Source: WHTI01 sp963826105 (GTDB taxonomy: Bacteria > Actinomycetota > CADDZG01 > WHSQ01). Taken from it: a stretch of 64,000 nucleotides of DNA. A program made the translations under genes and the position numbers. The DNA is taken from assembly GCA_963826105.1 (NCBI GenBank), contig CAWGWA010000011.1:62001-126000 (forward strand). The letters run 5' to 3'. Under the pieces are notes generated by a model. It ran no database searches, was not told the origin of the DNA, and saw only the letters and a program-made list of their open reading frames with translations. Shown piece after piece: positions 33,108 through 40,783 of the stretch (position 1 is the first letter of the stretch; every line of letters starts with the position of its first letter).

Positions 33108-34022
33108 CTACAGGGCCGCTCGTTCCGCTAGGTTCGCCCGACCGGCTTTGCGCAGCGCCTTGTCGACGTACATGGCTGCGTCCGCGGTCGCAAGGAGTTC
33201 TTCGGACGTCTTGCCGTCTTCGCCCGCCAGCGCGACCCCGGCCGAGACGAATAGGTGAGCGTCGGGGACCGAGGGGACGCCCTCGTTGAGCAGCGTCGTC
33301 CGGACGCGGTTGAGGACGATCTGGCAGCCTGTGCGGTCGGTCCCTCGCAGGAGCATCACGAACTCATCCCCGCCGTAGCGAGCGATGGAGTCGGTTCCTC
33401 GGGTCGACCGCCTCAAGACATCGGCGACGGCCTGGATCGCCGCGGAACCAGCTTGGTGTCCGTAGCGATCGTTCAGGAGCTTCAGATCATCCATATCCAT
33501 CATCACGACGGCGTAAGACGCGCCGGCCCTCTCCAGCGCCTCCAACTCTTCATAGAACGTCGTGATGTTGGCAACCTTGGTCAGGGGGTCGAGGCGCGCC
33601 AGACGCTTGAAGCTTGTCTGGACCGCATAGTGGGCCTCGGCGAAGGCGCCGAGAACTCCAGCGGTGATCCCGTACAGCGCAAAACGAGCCGCGAACACGG
33701 TGGAGATCAGCGCACTGTTGGCCGCCTCGTCCGAGCGAGAGACATCGAACAGGGCTGCCATCGCAGCCGCTCCCAGGGACACCACAAGACCTTCCTTAAG
33801 TCCCGCGGCGATCGACGAGATCGCTACCGGGATGACGAAGAGCCACCCGGAGTCGACCTCGACAGGCGTCTCAACCAAGCTGAAGAGCGACGCCAGCGCG
33901 ATGAGGATGCCGACTACGAAGAAGCGAACCGCGCGCTCTTCGAGCACGAAGCGAAGACTTTGAGTGAGGATCCGTTGCGATCGAGATCCAGCCTCAAGCT
34001 CGCCATAGGCGGCCTGCGTCAT
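33108..34022 (-). CDS. Membrane-bound diguanylate cyclase
   Basis: A 304-residue protein with about four to five N-terminal membrane segments (FFVVGILIALASLF, SGWLFVIPVAISSIAAG, and others up to residue 140) and a C-terminal GGDEF domain: RLDPLTKVANITTF, YAVVMMDMDDLKLLNDRYGH, the active site IARYGGDEFVMLLRG. GGDEF is intact and no inhibitory RxxD is obvious, so it should make cyclic di-GMP. The sensor part has no named domain. 73 bases after the response-regulator gene. Confidence 0.92.
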   Translation of the reverse strand: MTQAAYGELEAGSRSQRILTQSLRFVLEERAVRFFVVGILIALASLFSLVETPVEVDSGWLFVIPVAISSIAAGLKEGLVVSLGAAAMAALFDVSRSDEAANSALISTVFAARFALYGITAGVLGAFAEAHYAVQTSFKRLARLDPLTKVANITTFYEELEALERAGASYAVVMMDMDDLKLLNDRYGHQAGSAAIQAVADVLRRSTRGTDSIARYGGDEFVMLLRGTDRTGCQIVLNRVRTTLLNEGVPSVPDAHLFVSAGVALAGEDGKTSEELLATADAAMYVDKALRKAGRANLAERAAL

Positions 34023-34095
34023 CGATCAGCCTTTCTCATGGGACGAGCAGCGTCGGTCTCAAGCGATATCGGTCCCTTCGAACTCGTGACTCAAA

Positions 34096-34773
34096 TCAGG
34101 AGGTGATGTCCATAGGGAAAACGGCACGGATATGCGACTTCCGCACTTCGATGAAGGAGGGAGTCGCGATGGTTGCATCCCCGTCTGAAGCCAGTACCCG
34201 GCACTCGGTTACCGGAACGAACTCCCGGTGGTCGCGCATGACCGATTCCCAGGCGTCGGAGAAGCGCCCCAACTCCGGTGGGAGGTGGACATTGCCTTCG
34301 ATCCGATAGCCGTCGAGGAGCATGACCACTCCGATCGAAACCACACCGATCTCGGACGCCAGTGCCGATGGAGCCGGTGCGTCATGGGTGGAACCGGCCT
34401 TCCCGTTGGATGACGCGGGGACCAGATTCTTGATCTTGCTTAGCAAGGCCGACGCGGCGAACGGTTTGCTGAGGTATTCGGCCCCCATGGACGCGGCTCG
34501 GTCGGCGATGTCGGGCTCGAGCAGTCCGGTAAGGACCACCACGGGCAGATGACGGAAGCGCCCATCGCCACGGATCTTCTCGAGGAGGCTCCAGCCGTCG
34601 GATCCGGGCAGCTTGATGTCGAGAACCGCGACGTCGGGCTGTTCCTGAACGATGTGACGCCAGGCTTCTTCGACATCGCCCGCGAAGACGCCGTCGAACC
34701 CGGCGTTCTCCAGGTGATATCGAACGATCGCGACAACTGAGGGCTGATCTTCAACGACAAGGATCTTGGGCAT
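34096..34773 (-). CDS. Response regulator with a C-terminal small-domain output
   Basis: A 225-residue protein. REC domain at residues 1-118 with the acidic pair E8/D9, phosphoacceptor D52 (VAVLDIKLPG) and the lysine in YLSKPF. After a linker, residues about 145-220 form a second domain (VVMLLDGYRIEGNVHLPPEL, SDAWESVMRDHREFVPV, TPSFIEVRKSHIRAVFPMDI) that is not a DNA-binding helix-turn-helix. This domain recurs in actinobacterial and Chloroflexi proteins without known role. Next to a GGDEF gene, so it may tie phosphorelay to c-di-GMP signalling. Confidence 0.88.
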   Translation of the reverse strand: MPKILVVEDQPSVVAIVRYHLENAGFDGVFAGDVEEAWRHIVQEQPDVAVLDIKLPGSDGWSLLEKIRGDGRFRHLPVVVLTGLLEPDIADRAASMGAEYLSKPFAASALLSKIKNLVPASSNGKAGSTHDAPAPSALASEIGVVSIGVVMLLDGYRIEGNVHLPPELGRFSDAWESVMRDHREFVPVTECRVLASDGDATIATPSFIEVRKSHIRAVFPMDITS

Positions 34774-34874
34774 GGGCAGTTTTACCTCCGTTGTCCTAAT
34801 CGGTCGCCCGAGGGGCCATGTTTAGCCGAGATGGGCTCTACCCCCAAAAGACCTTCTCCCCGTACCCTGGCAAG

Positions 34875-35549
34875 ATGACCGCCCCGAGCGACCGCACCAC
34901 CCTGCGACGCATCCCCGAGAAGGGTGTCTTCGAGCGCGAGGTGATCGACGCGATCCTCGACGAGGCCCTTTATTGCCACCTGGGTTTCATCTACGAGGGG
35001 GCGCCCTTCGTGATCCCAACGATCCACGCCCGACACGAGGACACCGTCTTCGTCCACGGCTCGGCCGGGAGCCGGATGCTCAAGCACCTCCGCAGGGGCT
35101 TCGAGGCGTGCCTCACGGTCACGATCCTCGACGGCCTCGTTCTGGCTCGATCGGTGTTCGAGCACTCGATGAACTACCGCTCGGTCATGGTCCTCGGTCC
35201 TGCCTATGAGGTCACCGATCGGGACGAGAAGATGGTGGCGCTCGAAGCCGTCTCCGATCACGTTGCCCCCGGGCGCTGGCGGGATGCTCGCGGCCCCACC
35301 AAAGTGGAGCTAGAAAAGACCCGAGTGATCGCGATGTCCCTCGATGAAGCCTCGGCCAAGGTCAGCACCGGTCCCCCCGAGGACAACGAGGAGGACTACG
35401 CCCTCGATGTTTGGGCGGGTGTGATCCCGGTCGAACTCGTCCCCGGCGGCCTCGTCCCCGATCCGCGACTATCCCCCGGGATCCAGCCTCCGCCCGAACT
35501 GGTCGAGTACGCCGATCCCACCGGAGACTTCCGCTCCCGGCCATCCTGA
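34875..35549 (+). CDS. Pyridoxamine 5'-phosphate oxidase-like flavin-binding protein (NimA-like)
   Basis: A 224-residue split-barrel protein: LRRIPEKGVFEREVIDAILD, CHLGFIYEGAPFVIPTIHAR, VFVHGSAGSRMLKHLRRG and YRSVMVLGPAYEVTD. The Arg/His-rich phosphate-binding strand and FMN pocket are as in PPOX/NimA family proteins. I start at the ATG 34875 because homologues begin at MxxxxRTxLRR; an upstream ATG at 34818 adds unrelated residues. A TACCCT -10-like element just upstream suggests a near-leaderless transcript. Divergent from the response regulator. Confidence 0.85.
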   Translation: MTAPSDRTTLRRIPEKGVFEREVIDAILDEALYCHLGFIYEGAPFVIPTIHARHEDTVFVHGSAGSRMLKHLRRGFEACLTVTILDGLVLARSVFEHSMNYRSVMVLGPAYEVTDRDEKMVALEAVSDHVAPGRWRDARGPTKVELEKTRVIAMSLDEASAKVSTGPPEDNEEDYALDVWAGVIPVELVPGGLVPDPRLSPGIQPPPELVEYADPTGDFRSRPS

Positions 35550-35569
35550 GGAACGCTTAAGGTCGGCAC

Positions 35570-36475
35570 ATGGACGTGATGCGGACGCCGGACGAACGGT
35601 TCGAGGGTCTCTCGGGTTTCCCGTTCGCTCCGAACTACATCGAGGTGACCTCGGGAAACAGCGGTTCGCTACGCATGCATTACATCGACGAAGGCTCGGG
35701 GCCGGTGGTTCTGCTCCTCCACGGCGAACCGTCGTGGAGCTACCTCTACCGAAAGATGATCCCGCCGCTCGTCGATGCAGGCCTGCGCGCGGTAGCCCCC
35801 GACCTGATCGGGTTCGGACGCTCCGACAAACCGGCGGCCCGCACCGACTACACCTTCCAGCGCCATGTCGACTGGATACGCAGCTTCGTCGAGGCGCTCG
35901 ATCTCAAGGACATCACTCTTTTCGGTCAGGACTGGGGTGGGCTGATCGGTCTGCGATTGGTCGCCGAAGAGACCGACCGCTTCGCGCGCGTGGTTGCGGC
36001 CAACACATTCCTTCCAACCGGCGATCAGCCGATGCCCGAAGCGTTCCACAACTGGAGGAAGTTCGTGCAGGAGGTCGAGGCGTTCGACATCGGCCGATCG
36101 GTACAACGAGGATGCGTGGGTGAGCTTCCTCCGGAAGTAGTCAGCGCCTACAGCGCGCCATTCCCGGATGAGAGCTACAAGGAAGGTGCCCGGCAGTTCC
36201 CCACACTGGTGCCTGCGAATCCCGACGATCCGGCAACTCCCGCCAACCGAGCCGCGTGGGAGGTGCTATCGCGCTTCGAGAAACCGTTCCTCACCGCGTT
36301 CGGTGATTCGGATCCGATCACCAGGGGTGGGGACATGCTCATGCAGGCCATCATCCCCGGCGCGGCGAACCAGCCCCACAGGACACTCGAACGTTGCGGT
36401 CATTTCATCCAGGAAGACCGGGGCGAAGAGATCGCCGGGATAATCATCGACTTCGTAGAAAGGACGTCGCCGTGA
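35570..36475 (+). CDS. Haloalkane dehalogenase-like alpha/beta hydrolase
   Basis: A 301-residue alpha/beta hydrolase of the haloalkane dehalogenase I (DhlA/DhmA) type: oxyanion/halide HGEPSWSYLYRKM, nucleophile aspartate in LFGQDWGGLIGLRL, acid in FLTAFGDSDPITRG and base His in LERCGHFIQED. The Asp nucleophile in DWGG rather than Ser is the dehalogenase hallmark. It would hydrolyse a carbon-halogen bond, though some relatives act on other esters. Its stop overlaps the GTG of the SCP2 gene. Confidence 0.88.
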   Translation: MDVMRTPDERFEGLSGFPFAPNYIEVTSGNSGSLRMHYIDEGSGPVVLLLHGEPSWSYLYRKMIPPLVDAGLRAVAPDLIGFGRSDKPAARTDYTFQRHVDWIRSFVEALDLKDITLFGQDWGGLIGLRLVAEETDRFARVVAANTFLPTGDQPMPEAFHNWRKFVQEVEAFDIGRSVQRGCVGELPPEVVSAYSAPFPDESYKEGARQFPTLVPANPDDPATPANRAAWEVLSRFEKPFLTAFGDSDPITRGGDMLMQAIIPGAANQPHRTLERCGHFIQEDRGEEIAGIIIDFVERTSP

Positions 36476-36909
36476 CCATGGACCCCGCTCAGATCGGACC
36501 CGAAGAATTCGCTCAACTCGTCAAGACCGCTCCGGATGACCAGATCGAGGAAGTCATCCACTCGGTGGGGACCGAGAAGACCCTTACCCGGATCTTCGAG
36601 GGCTTCGAAGAGCGCTTCGTTCCGGCCAAGGCCGAGGGCGTCTCCGCGGACATCCTGTTCGTGATCAAGGACGACAAGGAGGAGCACCCCTACGTCGTCT
36701 CGATCAAGGACGGGACCTGCACCACCCGCCGTGAGCAGATCTCCGATCCGAAGACCACGCTGTCGCTGAAACTGCTTCCGTTCGTGAAGCTCGTAACCGG
36801 TCAGGCCGACGGCATGAAGCTGTTCATGACCCGCAAGCTCAAGATCTCGGGCGATCTCATGTTCGCCCAACGGGTGATGACGTTCTTCGACCGCCCCAGC
36901 GCCGACTAG
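36472..36909 (+). CDS. SCP2 sterol-carrier-domain protein
   Basis: A 145-residue single-domain protein of the SCP2 fold (RIFEGFEERFVPAKAEG, VSADILFVIKDDKEEHPYVV, DPKTTLSLKLLPFVKLVTGQ, KLKISGDLMFAQRVMTFFD). It binds lipids or acyl-CoA-like ligands. GTG 36472 overlaps the dehalogenase stop by GTGA and has AAGGA 8 bases upstream; the ATG two codons later could also serve. Probably cotranscribed with the dehalogenase, so it may deliver a hydrophobic substrate. Confidence 0.88.
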   Translation: MTMDPAQIGPEEFAQLVKTAPDDQIEEVIHSVGTEKTLTRIFEGFEERFVPAKAEGVSADILFVIKDDKEEHPYVVSIKDGTCTTRREQISDPKTTLSLKLLPFVKLVTGQADGMKLFMTRKLKISGDLMFAQRVMTFFDRPSAD

Positions 36910-37124
36910 ACCCGACTAGAGATACCAACCTCTCAAGCAGGGGCCCCGGCGGACCACGTAGTACCCAGCGTCGGGGGACGGGAATCGTGGCATCACTCCG
37001 CCATTCGGCGCAGTGAGAATAAGACGTCTGGGGTCCTGGAATGAGACTCCCGGAGGATGAATGTGCCAAGGCCCGCAAGCAAGATGAGGTCGTTCTGGAA
37101 CTCAGCATCCCCTAGGGAGGAAAC

Positions 37125-37211
37125 GTGACGTTCGAGGCGCCCCGCGTGATCGACTTCGGCTCTATCGCTCAGCACACCTTTGCCGGCGACAAAGGCAAGG
37201 ACAAGTTCTGA
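37125..37211 (+). CDS. Lasso-type RiPP precursor peptide candidate, 28 residues
   Basis: A GTG start with the strong ribosome site AGGGAGGAAAC encodes MTFEAPRVIDFGSIAQHT and FAGDKGKDKF. Residues F3, P6, V8, G12 and T18 match the lasso leader rule Y-x2-P-x-L-x3-G-x5-T exactly in spacing, with conservative changes at two positions. The leader would end after residue 19, leaving a core of only about nine residues (AGDKGKDKF), too short for a threaded ring, so the core is either truncated or this is a different RiPP. The next genes are a PqqD-type recognition protein and an HprK-like kinase, as in lasso loci. I see no cyclase gene. Confidence 0.6.
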   Translation: MTFEAPRVIDFGSIAQHTFAGDKGKDKF

Positions 37212-37290
37212 TGGCAGGGCTTTTCCTAGCCCGCCAACGGCATCCCGCCACTTCGGCGAAACGGTCGCGCTGTCTACTAGGGGAGGATGG

Positions 37291-37575
37291 ATGAACGAGG
37301 TCTACGTACACGCTCCACGGGTCGTTTTCCGTAGCCTGAAAGAGGGAGAGGGCGGCGTCCTTCTCCACATGGGCACGGGTCAGTACCACGGCGTCAACGA
37401 GACCGGTGCATACCTGTGGGAGAAGCTCGACGGCGCCCGCACCCTCGAGAACATCGCCGCCGACGTCACCAAGGACTTCACCGACCCGCCCAAGGGTCTC
37501 GAGACCTTGATCAAGGACTTCTTCTCCGACCTCGCCGAGCGTGAGCTCGTCGTTGCGGAGACCGTCGACGCCTAG
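37291..37575 (+). CDS. PqqD-type RiPP recognition protein (lasso B1-like)
   Basis: A 94-residue winged-helix RRE protein. VVFRSLKEGEGGVLLHMGTG (the beta-strand that pairs with a leader peptide), VNETGAYLWEKLDGARTLEN and LIKDFFSDLAERELVV are the PqqD pattern. It presents a leader peptide to a partner protease or modifying enzyme. The ATG at 37291 follows GGGGAGG. The precursor-like 37125 gene is 79 bases upstream and an HprK-like kinase is 24 bases downstream. Confidence 0.88.
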   Translation: MNEVYVHAPRVVFRSLKEGEGGVLLHMGTGQYHGVNETGAYLWEKLDGARTLENIAADVTKDFTDPPKGLETLIKDFFSDLAERELVVAETVDA

Positions 37576-37599
37576 GGCATCGAGCGCGACGCTAGAACG

Positions 37600-38508
37600 G
37601 TGAACTCACTTGGGACCTGTTACGGCTACGACGTCCATTCCACGATGGAGTTGTCGTACCTGCGCGGGGGAAAGGGCGATCGTCTGCACGTCTCCGTGGT
37701 CGACGTCGATCACCCGGTGCCGGACGAGGAGCCGCTACTTGAGTGGCTCCCCACCGAACACCCCTTCGGCGCGGCCCTCTGGAAACTTCCCACCGGCCTC
37801 TGGCAACTATGGGTCGATGGCGTCGGTTGGTTCCGGATCGATCCCCAAGGCCTCCGCATCGAGGTCCCGGTTTCGACCGATCTAGTAAGGCTGGAAGAGC
37901 GGATCTGGGGTATCCCCACGCTGCTTTGTTTCCTGGAACGCGGCGACCTGCCGCTTCACGCGGCCGCGGTCGAGATCGACGGCAAGGCCGTCGTCCTGGC
38001 GGCACCGGGGCACGCCGGCAAGACCACCCTCGCGGGGGCCTGCGCCACCGCCGGCTTCCGGGTGTTGAGCGAGGACCTCACCTGCATCCGATTCAACGAC
38101 GGGCACCCCTCGATCATCCCGGGTCCCGCGATGATCCGGTTGCGCGAAGACGTCTCCTCGCACGTGAAGGTTCCCGGCAACGTCCTCGGCACCAGCGAAG
38201 GCCGCGTCCACATCGGACTCGACACCGCTAACCGTGGCACTTGCGAACCAGTGCCGCTCGCAGCCGTCTACCTCCTCAACAAGACATCAGAGGGGATCGC
38301 CATCGAGCCGCACTCCCCCGTCGATGCCCTGTCCGATCTCTGGGGGTTGTCGTTCCGTGTGCCGACCGACGAAGACCGTACGAGGTGTTTCAACGGGGTC
38401 GTCGACCTCGTGAGTGCGGTTCCCGTTTACGACCTCTATCGTCCGCTGACCTACGGGACGCTCCCGCAGGTGGTCAGAGCACTTGAAGGCTCGGTGCTCC
38501 ATGGTTGA
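37600..38508 (+). CDS. HprK-like kinase of the RiPP locus
   Basis: A 302-residue protein of the HPr kinase/phosphorylase-like group found in lasso gene clusters. It has a conserved LPLHAAAVEIDGKAVVLAAP followed by the P-loop GHAGKTTLAGACA, then LSEDLTCIRFNDGHPSIIPG (Asp for Mg2+) and VPLAAVYLLNKTSEGIA. The N-terminal half (YGYDVHSTMELSYLRGG) is the weakly conserved family head. Related kinases phosphorylate lasso precursors at the C-terminus, but this precursor does not end in Ser. GTG start; the end overlaps the next broken gene by 8 bases. Confidence 0.85.
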   Translation: MNSLGTCYGYDVHSTMELSYLRGGKGDRLHVSVVDVDHPVPDEEPLLEWLPTEHPFGAALWKLPTGLWQLWVDGVGWFRIDPQGLRIEVPVSTDLVRLEERIWGIPTLLCFLERGDLPLHAAAVEIDGKAVVLAAPGHAGKTTLAGACATAGFRVLSEDLTCIRFNDGHPSIIPGPAMIRLREDVSSHVKVPGNVLGTSEGRVHIGLDTANRGTCEPVPLAAVYLLNKTSEGIAIEPHSPVDALSDLWGLSFRVPTDEDRTRCFNGVVDLVSAVPVYDLYRPLTYGTLPQVVRALEGSVLHG

Positions 38509-38653
38509 GATCAAGGTCGCGACGTTGTCACGGTTCCAGAAGATTGCACTCGCCGCGCGCATCCAGATCCTCGGTGCGAACGACGACGCTGCGTGGTGCA
38601 GTCGCTCGTCCTTCATCGCCTCCTCGCGGCGCAGGGAGACCGCCGGTAGCTAG
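38501..38653 (+). pseudogene. Truncated lasso-type B2 leader-peptidase relic
   Basis: An ATG at 38501 overlaps the kinase stop and gives MVEIKVATLSRFQKIALAAR, then ILGANDD. A shift near 38580 leads to the frame CVVQSLVLHRLLAAQGDRR, which matches the active-site-Cys helix of lasso B2 transglutaminase-like proteases (C-x2-SLVLYRLLR-x-QGD). It ends there: the His and Asp of the catalytic triad are missing, and the part between head and Cys is shorter than in the family. So the enzyme is not functional as encoded here. It fixes the identity of the locus as lasso-like. Confidence 0.65.
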
Positions 38654-38850
38654 TGGTGATGGGTCGCTTCTACGACCGCTCCTAGCTTCTCGCTCCAGGT
38701 GTTGTGTCCGTGGATCAAGGTGTGGATCAAGTCATCGACGACCTCATGGTCTGACGTGGGATCGGCGGCCGCCGTCAACCACGCATCGACCGACTTCTGA
38801 TAGTCGCCCCAGGCCCCCTTCAGGTCGTTCCAATCGACTGACTCGGCCAT
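38650..38850 (-). CDS. Small hypothetical protein, His-rich C-terminus
   Basis: A 66-residue soluble protein (MAESVDWNDLKGAWGDYQK, ending VVEATHHH) with an acidic, helical character and no known domain. AAGGAGG lies 5 bases before the ATG at 38850 (a second ATG at 38853 is too close to the ribosome site). It is divergent from the GH15 gene and convergent with the lasso relic. Function unknown; the run of three histidines is natural. Confidence 0.55.
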   Translation of the reverse strand: MAESVDWNDLKGAWGDYQKSVDAWLTAAADPTSDHEVVDDLIHTLIHGHNTWSEKLGAVVEATHHH

Positions 38851-38956
38851 CATTCCTCCTTCGCGGCCCGTGGGCCGATCATCTGAACCGTCAATTATCG
38901 TTCCCTGAGCCTGCCATGCCCGGGAGTACGTCTACGAGGCCACCGAAGGAGAGCGG

Positions 38957-40783
38957 ATCAGCAAGCCGATCGAGGACTATGCGCTCGTGGGCGATACGCA
39001 CACGGCTGCCCTCATTGCGCGCGATGGCTCGGTCGATTGGCTGTGTCTGCCCCGTTTCGACTCGCCGGCGATCTTCGCGGCGCTCCTGGACACCGAGGAT
39101 GCGGGGCACTGGTCGATCACCGTCGTCGATCAGGTCGGCGAGCCGACGCGCTCATACACCGAGGGCACTCTCATCCTCGAGACCACGCTCAGAGGGCCGT
39201 CAGGGGCCGTCACAGTCACGGATCTCATGCCGCTCGAACGCACTCTTGATGTCGACGACCCGACGCCGATCCGGTCCGACAACGCATTCCTTCGCCTCGT
39301 GCGCTGCGACGAAGGAACCGTAGATCTCGAGATGACGTTCTCGCCCCGATTCGGCTACGGGCGCGATGAACCGACGCTCGAGCAACGAGGCGGTGAGCTG
39401 CGGGCCGAGGTTAAGGACCTGTCGGTGAGCCTGCGAAGCGAGATCGACCTCGAGGTCGACGGCGGAACCGCTCGCGGTGCCTTCAGCCTCGCGGTCGATG
39501 AAAGAAGAGCTTTCGTCCTCCAAGTCAACGGCGACCAAGGGATCGGACGACTGCTCCCGGAAGATGTCGAACCGGCGATCGAAACGAGCACGAAGTTCTG
39601 GCGTTCATGGCTAGGTCGCTGTACCTACGGAGGGATGTGGGCGGCAGAAGTGCGGACCAGCCTCCTCACGCTCAAGGGACTCACCTACTCGCCCACGGGA
39701 GGGATCGTCGCGGCGCCGACCACTTCCCTTCCGGAAGACCTCGGAGGCGTAAGGAACTGGGACTACCGTTTCTGCTGGCTGCGCGATGCGACGTTCACGC
39801 TCGACGTCCTGTTGGAGTACGGATTCACCGGCGAGGCGGTCGAGTGGCGCAACTGGCTCCTCGGAGCCATCCGCGACAACGGGGGCAAGTTGCAGCCGCT
39901 GTTCGACGTGAGAGGCGGAACCTTGCTCCCCGAGCAGGAGATCGATTGGCTCAAGGGCTACGAGAACTCCAAACCGGTGAGGATCGGTAACGCCGCCAGC
40001 GAGCAGTTCCAGCTCGACATCTACGGCGAGATACTCGACGCGATGCACTCAGCTCGTCGTGCCGGTCTCCGGACCGCCCCCGACGAGTGGGAGATGGAGC
40101 GGAAACTCATCGGGCTGGTGCTCGAGCGGTGGATGGAACCCGATGCCGGCATCTGGGAGGTCCGTGGTCCACAGCACAACTTCGTTCACTCCAAGGTCAT
40201 GGCCTGGGTTGCGCTCGATCGTGGGATCAAGGCGGTCGAGGTGTTCGGCCTCCCCGGAGATACCAAGCAGTGGCACGATGCCCGCACCGTGATCAGGAAC
40301 GACATCCTTGCCAACGGCGTCGATGAAGCACGGGGGACATTCAAGAGATCGTACGAAGACGCGGGGCTCGACGCCTCGCTTCTGATGCTGCCGATGGTCG
40401 GGTTCGTTGACGCGAACGACGACACGATGCGGAACACGATCGATGCGATCGAAGCGGATCTCGTTCGAGATGGGTTCGTCATGCGGTACCTGAGTCCCGA
40501 TGGACTTCCCGGCGACGAGGGGACGTTCCTGTTGTGCACCTGCTGGCTCGTCGACAACCTCGTGATGGTCGAAAGAGAAGACGATGCCCGCGTCTACCTC
40601 GATCGCGTCCTCGGGGTTACCAACGACCTCGGACTGCTCGCCGAGATGTACGACGTCCGAGCCGGACGACTCGTCGGTAACTTCCCCCAAGCCTTCTCTC
40701 ACATCGCGGTGGCGGCCGCGGCGATGGCGTTCGAGAGCCACGGACAGACCCCGACGATCCACCGGGAGTCGCAATGGAAGTGA
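38957..40783 (+). CDS. GH15 family glucoamylase/trehalase-like hydrolase
   Basis: A 608-residue cytoplasmic GH15 protein: KPIEDYALVGDTHTAALIAR, DWLCLPRFDSPAIFAALL, a beta-sandwich N-domain up to about residue 235, then an (alpha/alpha)6 barrel with NWDYRFCWLRDATFTLDVLL, EQEIDWLKGYENSKPVRIGN, WEVRGPQHNFVHSKVMAW and the catalytic-acid segment GDEGTFLLCTCWLVD. Homologues cleave trehalose or alpha-glucans. Family members start at (M)SKPIEDYAL, which here is preceded by AAGGAG and an ATC codon at 38957, so either ATC is the start or one base is missing after the ATG at 38916. The stop overlaps the EamA start by 10 bases. Confidence 0.9.
   Translation: MSKPIEDYALVGDTHTAALIARDGSVDWLCLPRFDSPAIFAALLDTEDAGHWSITVVDQVGEPTRSYTEGTLILETTLRGPSGAVTVTDLMPLERTLDVDDPTPIRSDNAFLRLVRCDEGTVDLEMTFSPRFGYGRDEPTLEQRGGELRAEVKDLSVSLRSEIDLEVDGGTARGAFSLAVDERRAFVLQVNGDQGIGRLLPEDVEPAIETSTKFWRSWLGRCTYGGMWAAEVRTSLLTLKGLTYSPTGGIVAAPTTSLPEDLGGVRNWDYRFCWLRDATFTLDVLLEYGFTGEAVEWRNWLLGAIRDNGGKLQPLFDVRGGTLLPEQEIDWLKGYENSKPVRIGNAASEQFQLDIYGEILDAMHSARRAGLRTAPDEWEMERKLIGLVLERWMEPDAGIWEVRGPQHNFVHSKVMAWVALDRGIKAVEVFGLPGDTKQWHDARTVIRNDILANGVDEARGTFKRSYEDAGLDASLLMLPMVGFVDANDDTMRNTIDAIEADLVRDGFVMRYLSPDGLPGDEGTFLLCTCWLVDNLVMVEREDDARVYLDRVLGVTNDLGLLAEMYDVRAGRLVGNFPQAFSHIAVAAAAMAFESHGQTPTIHRESQWK

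Noticed and set aside
37213..37296. A 27-residue frame between the precursor and PqqD genes as a second RiPP peptide
   Set aside because: It begins in a stop/start overlap but its sequence has no leader motif, no ribosome site and ends across the PqqD start.
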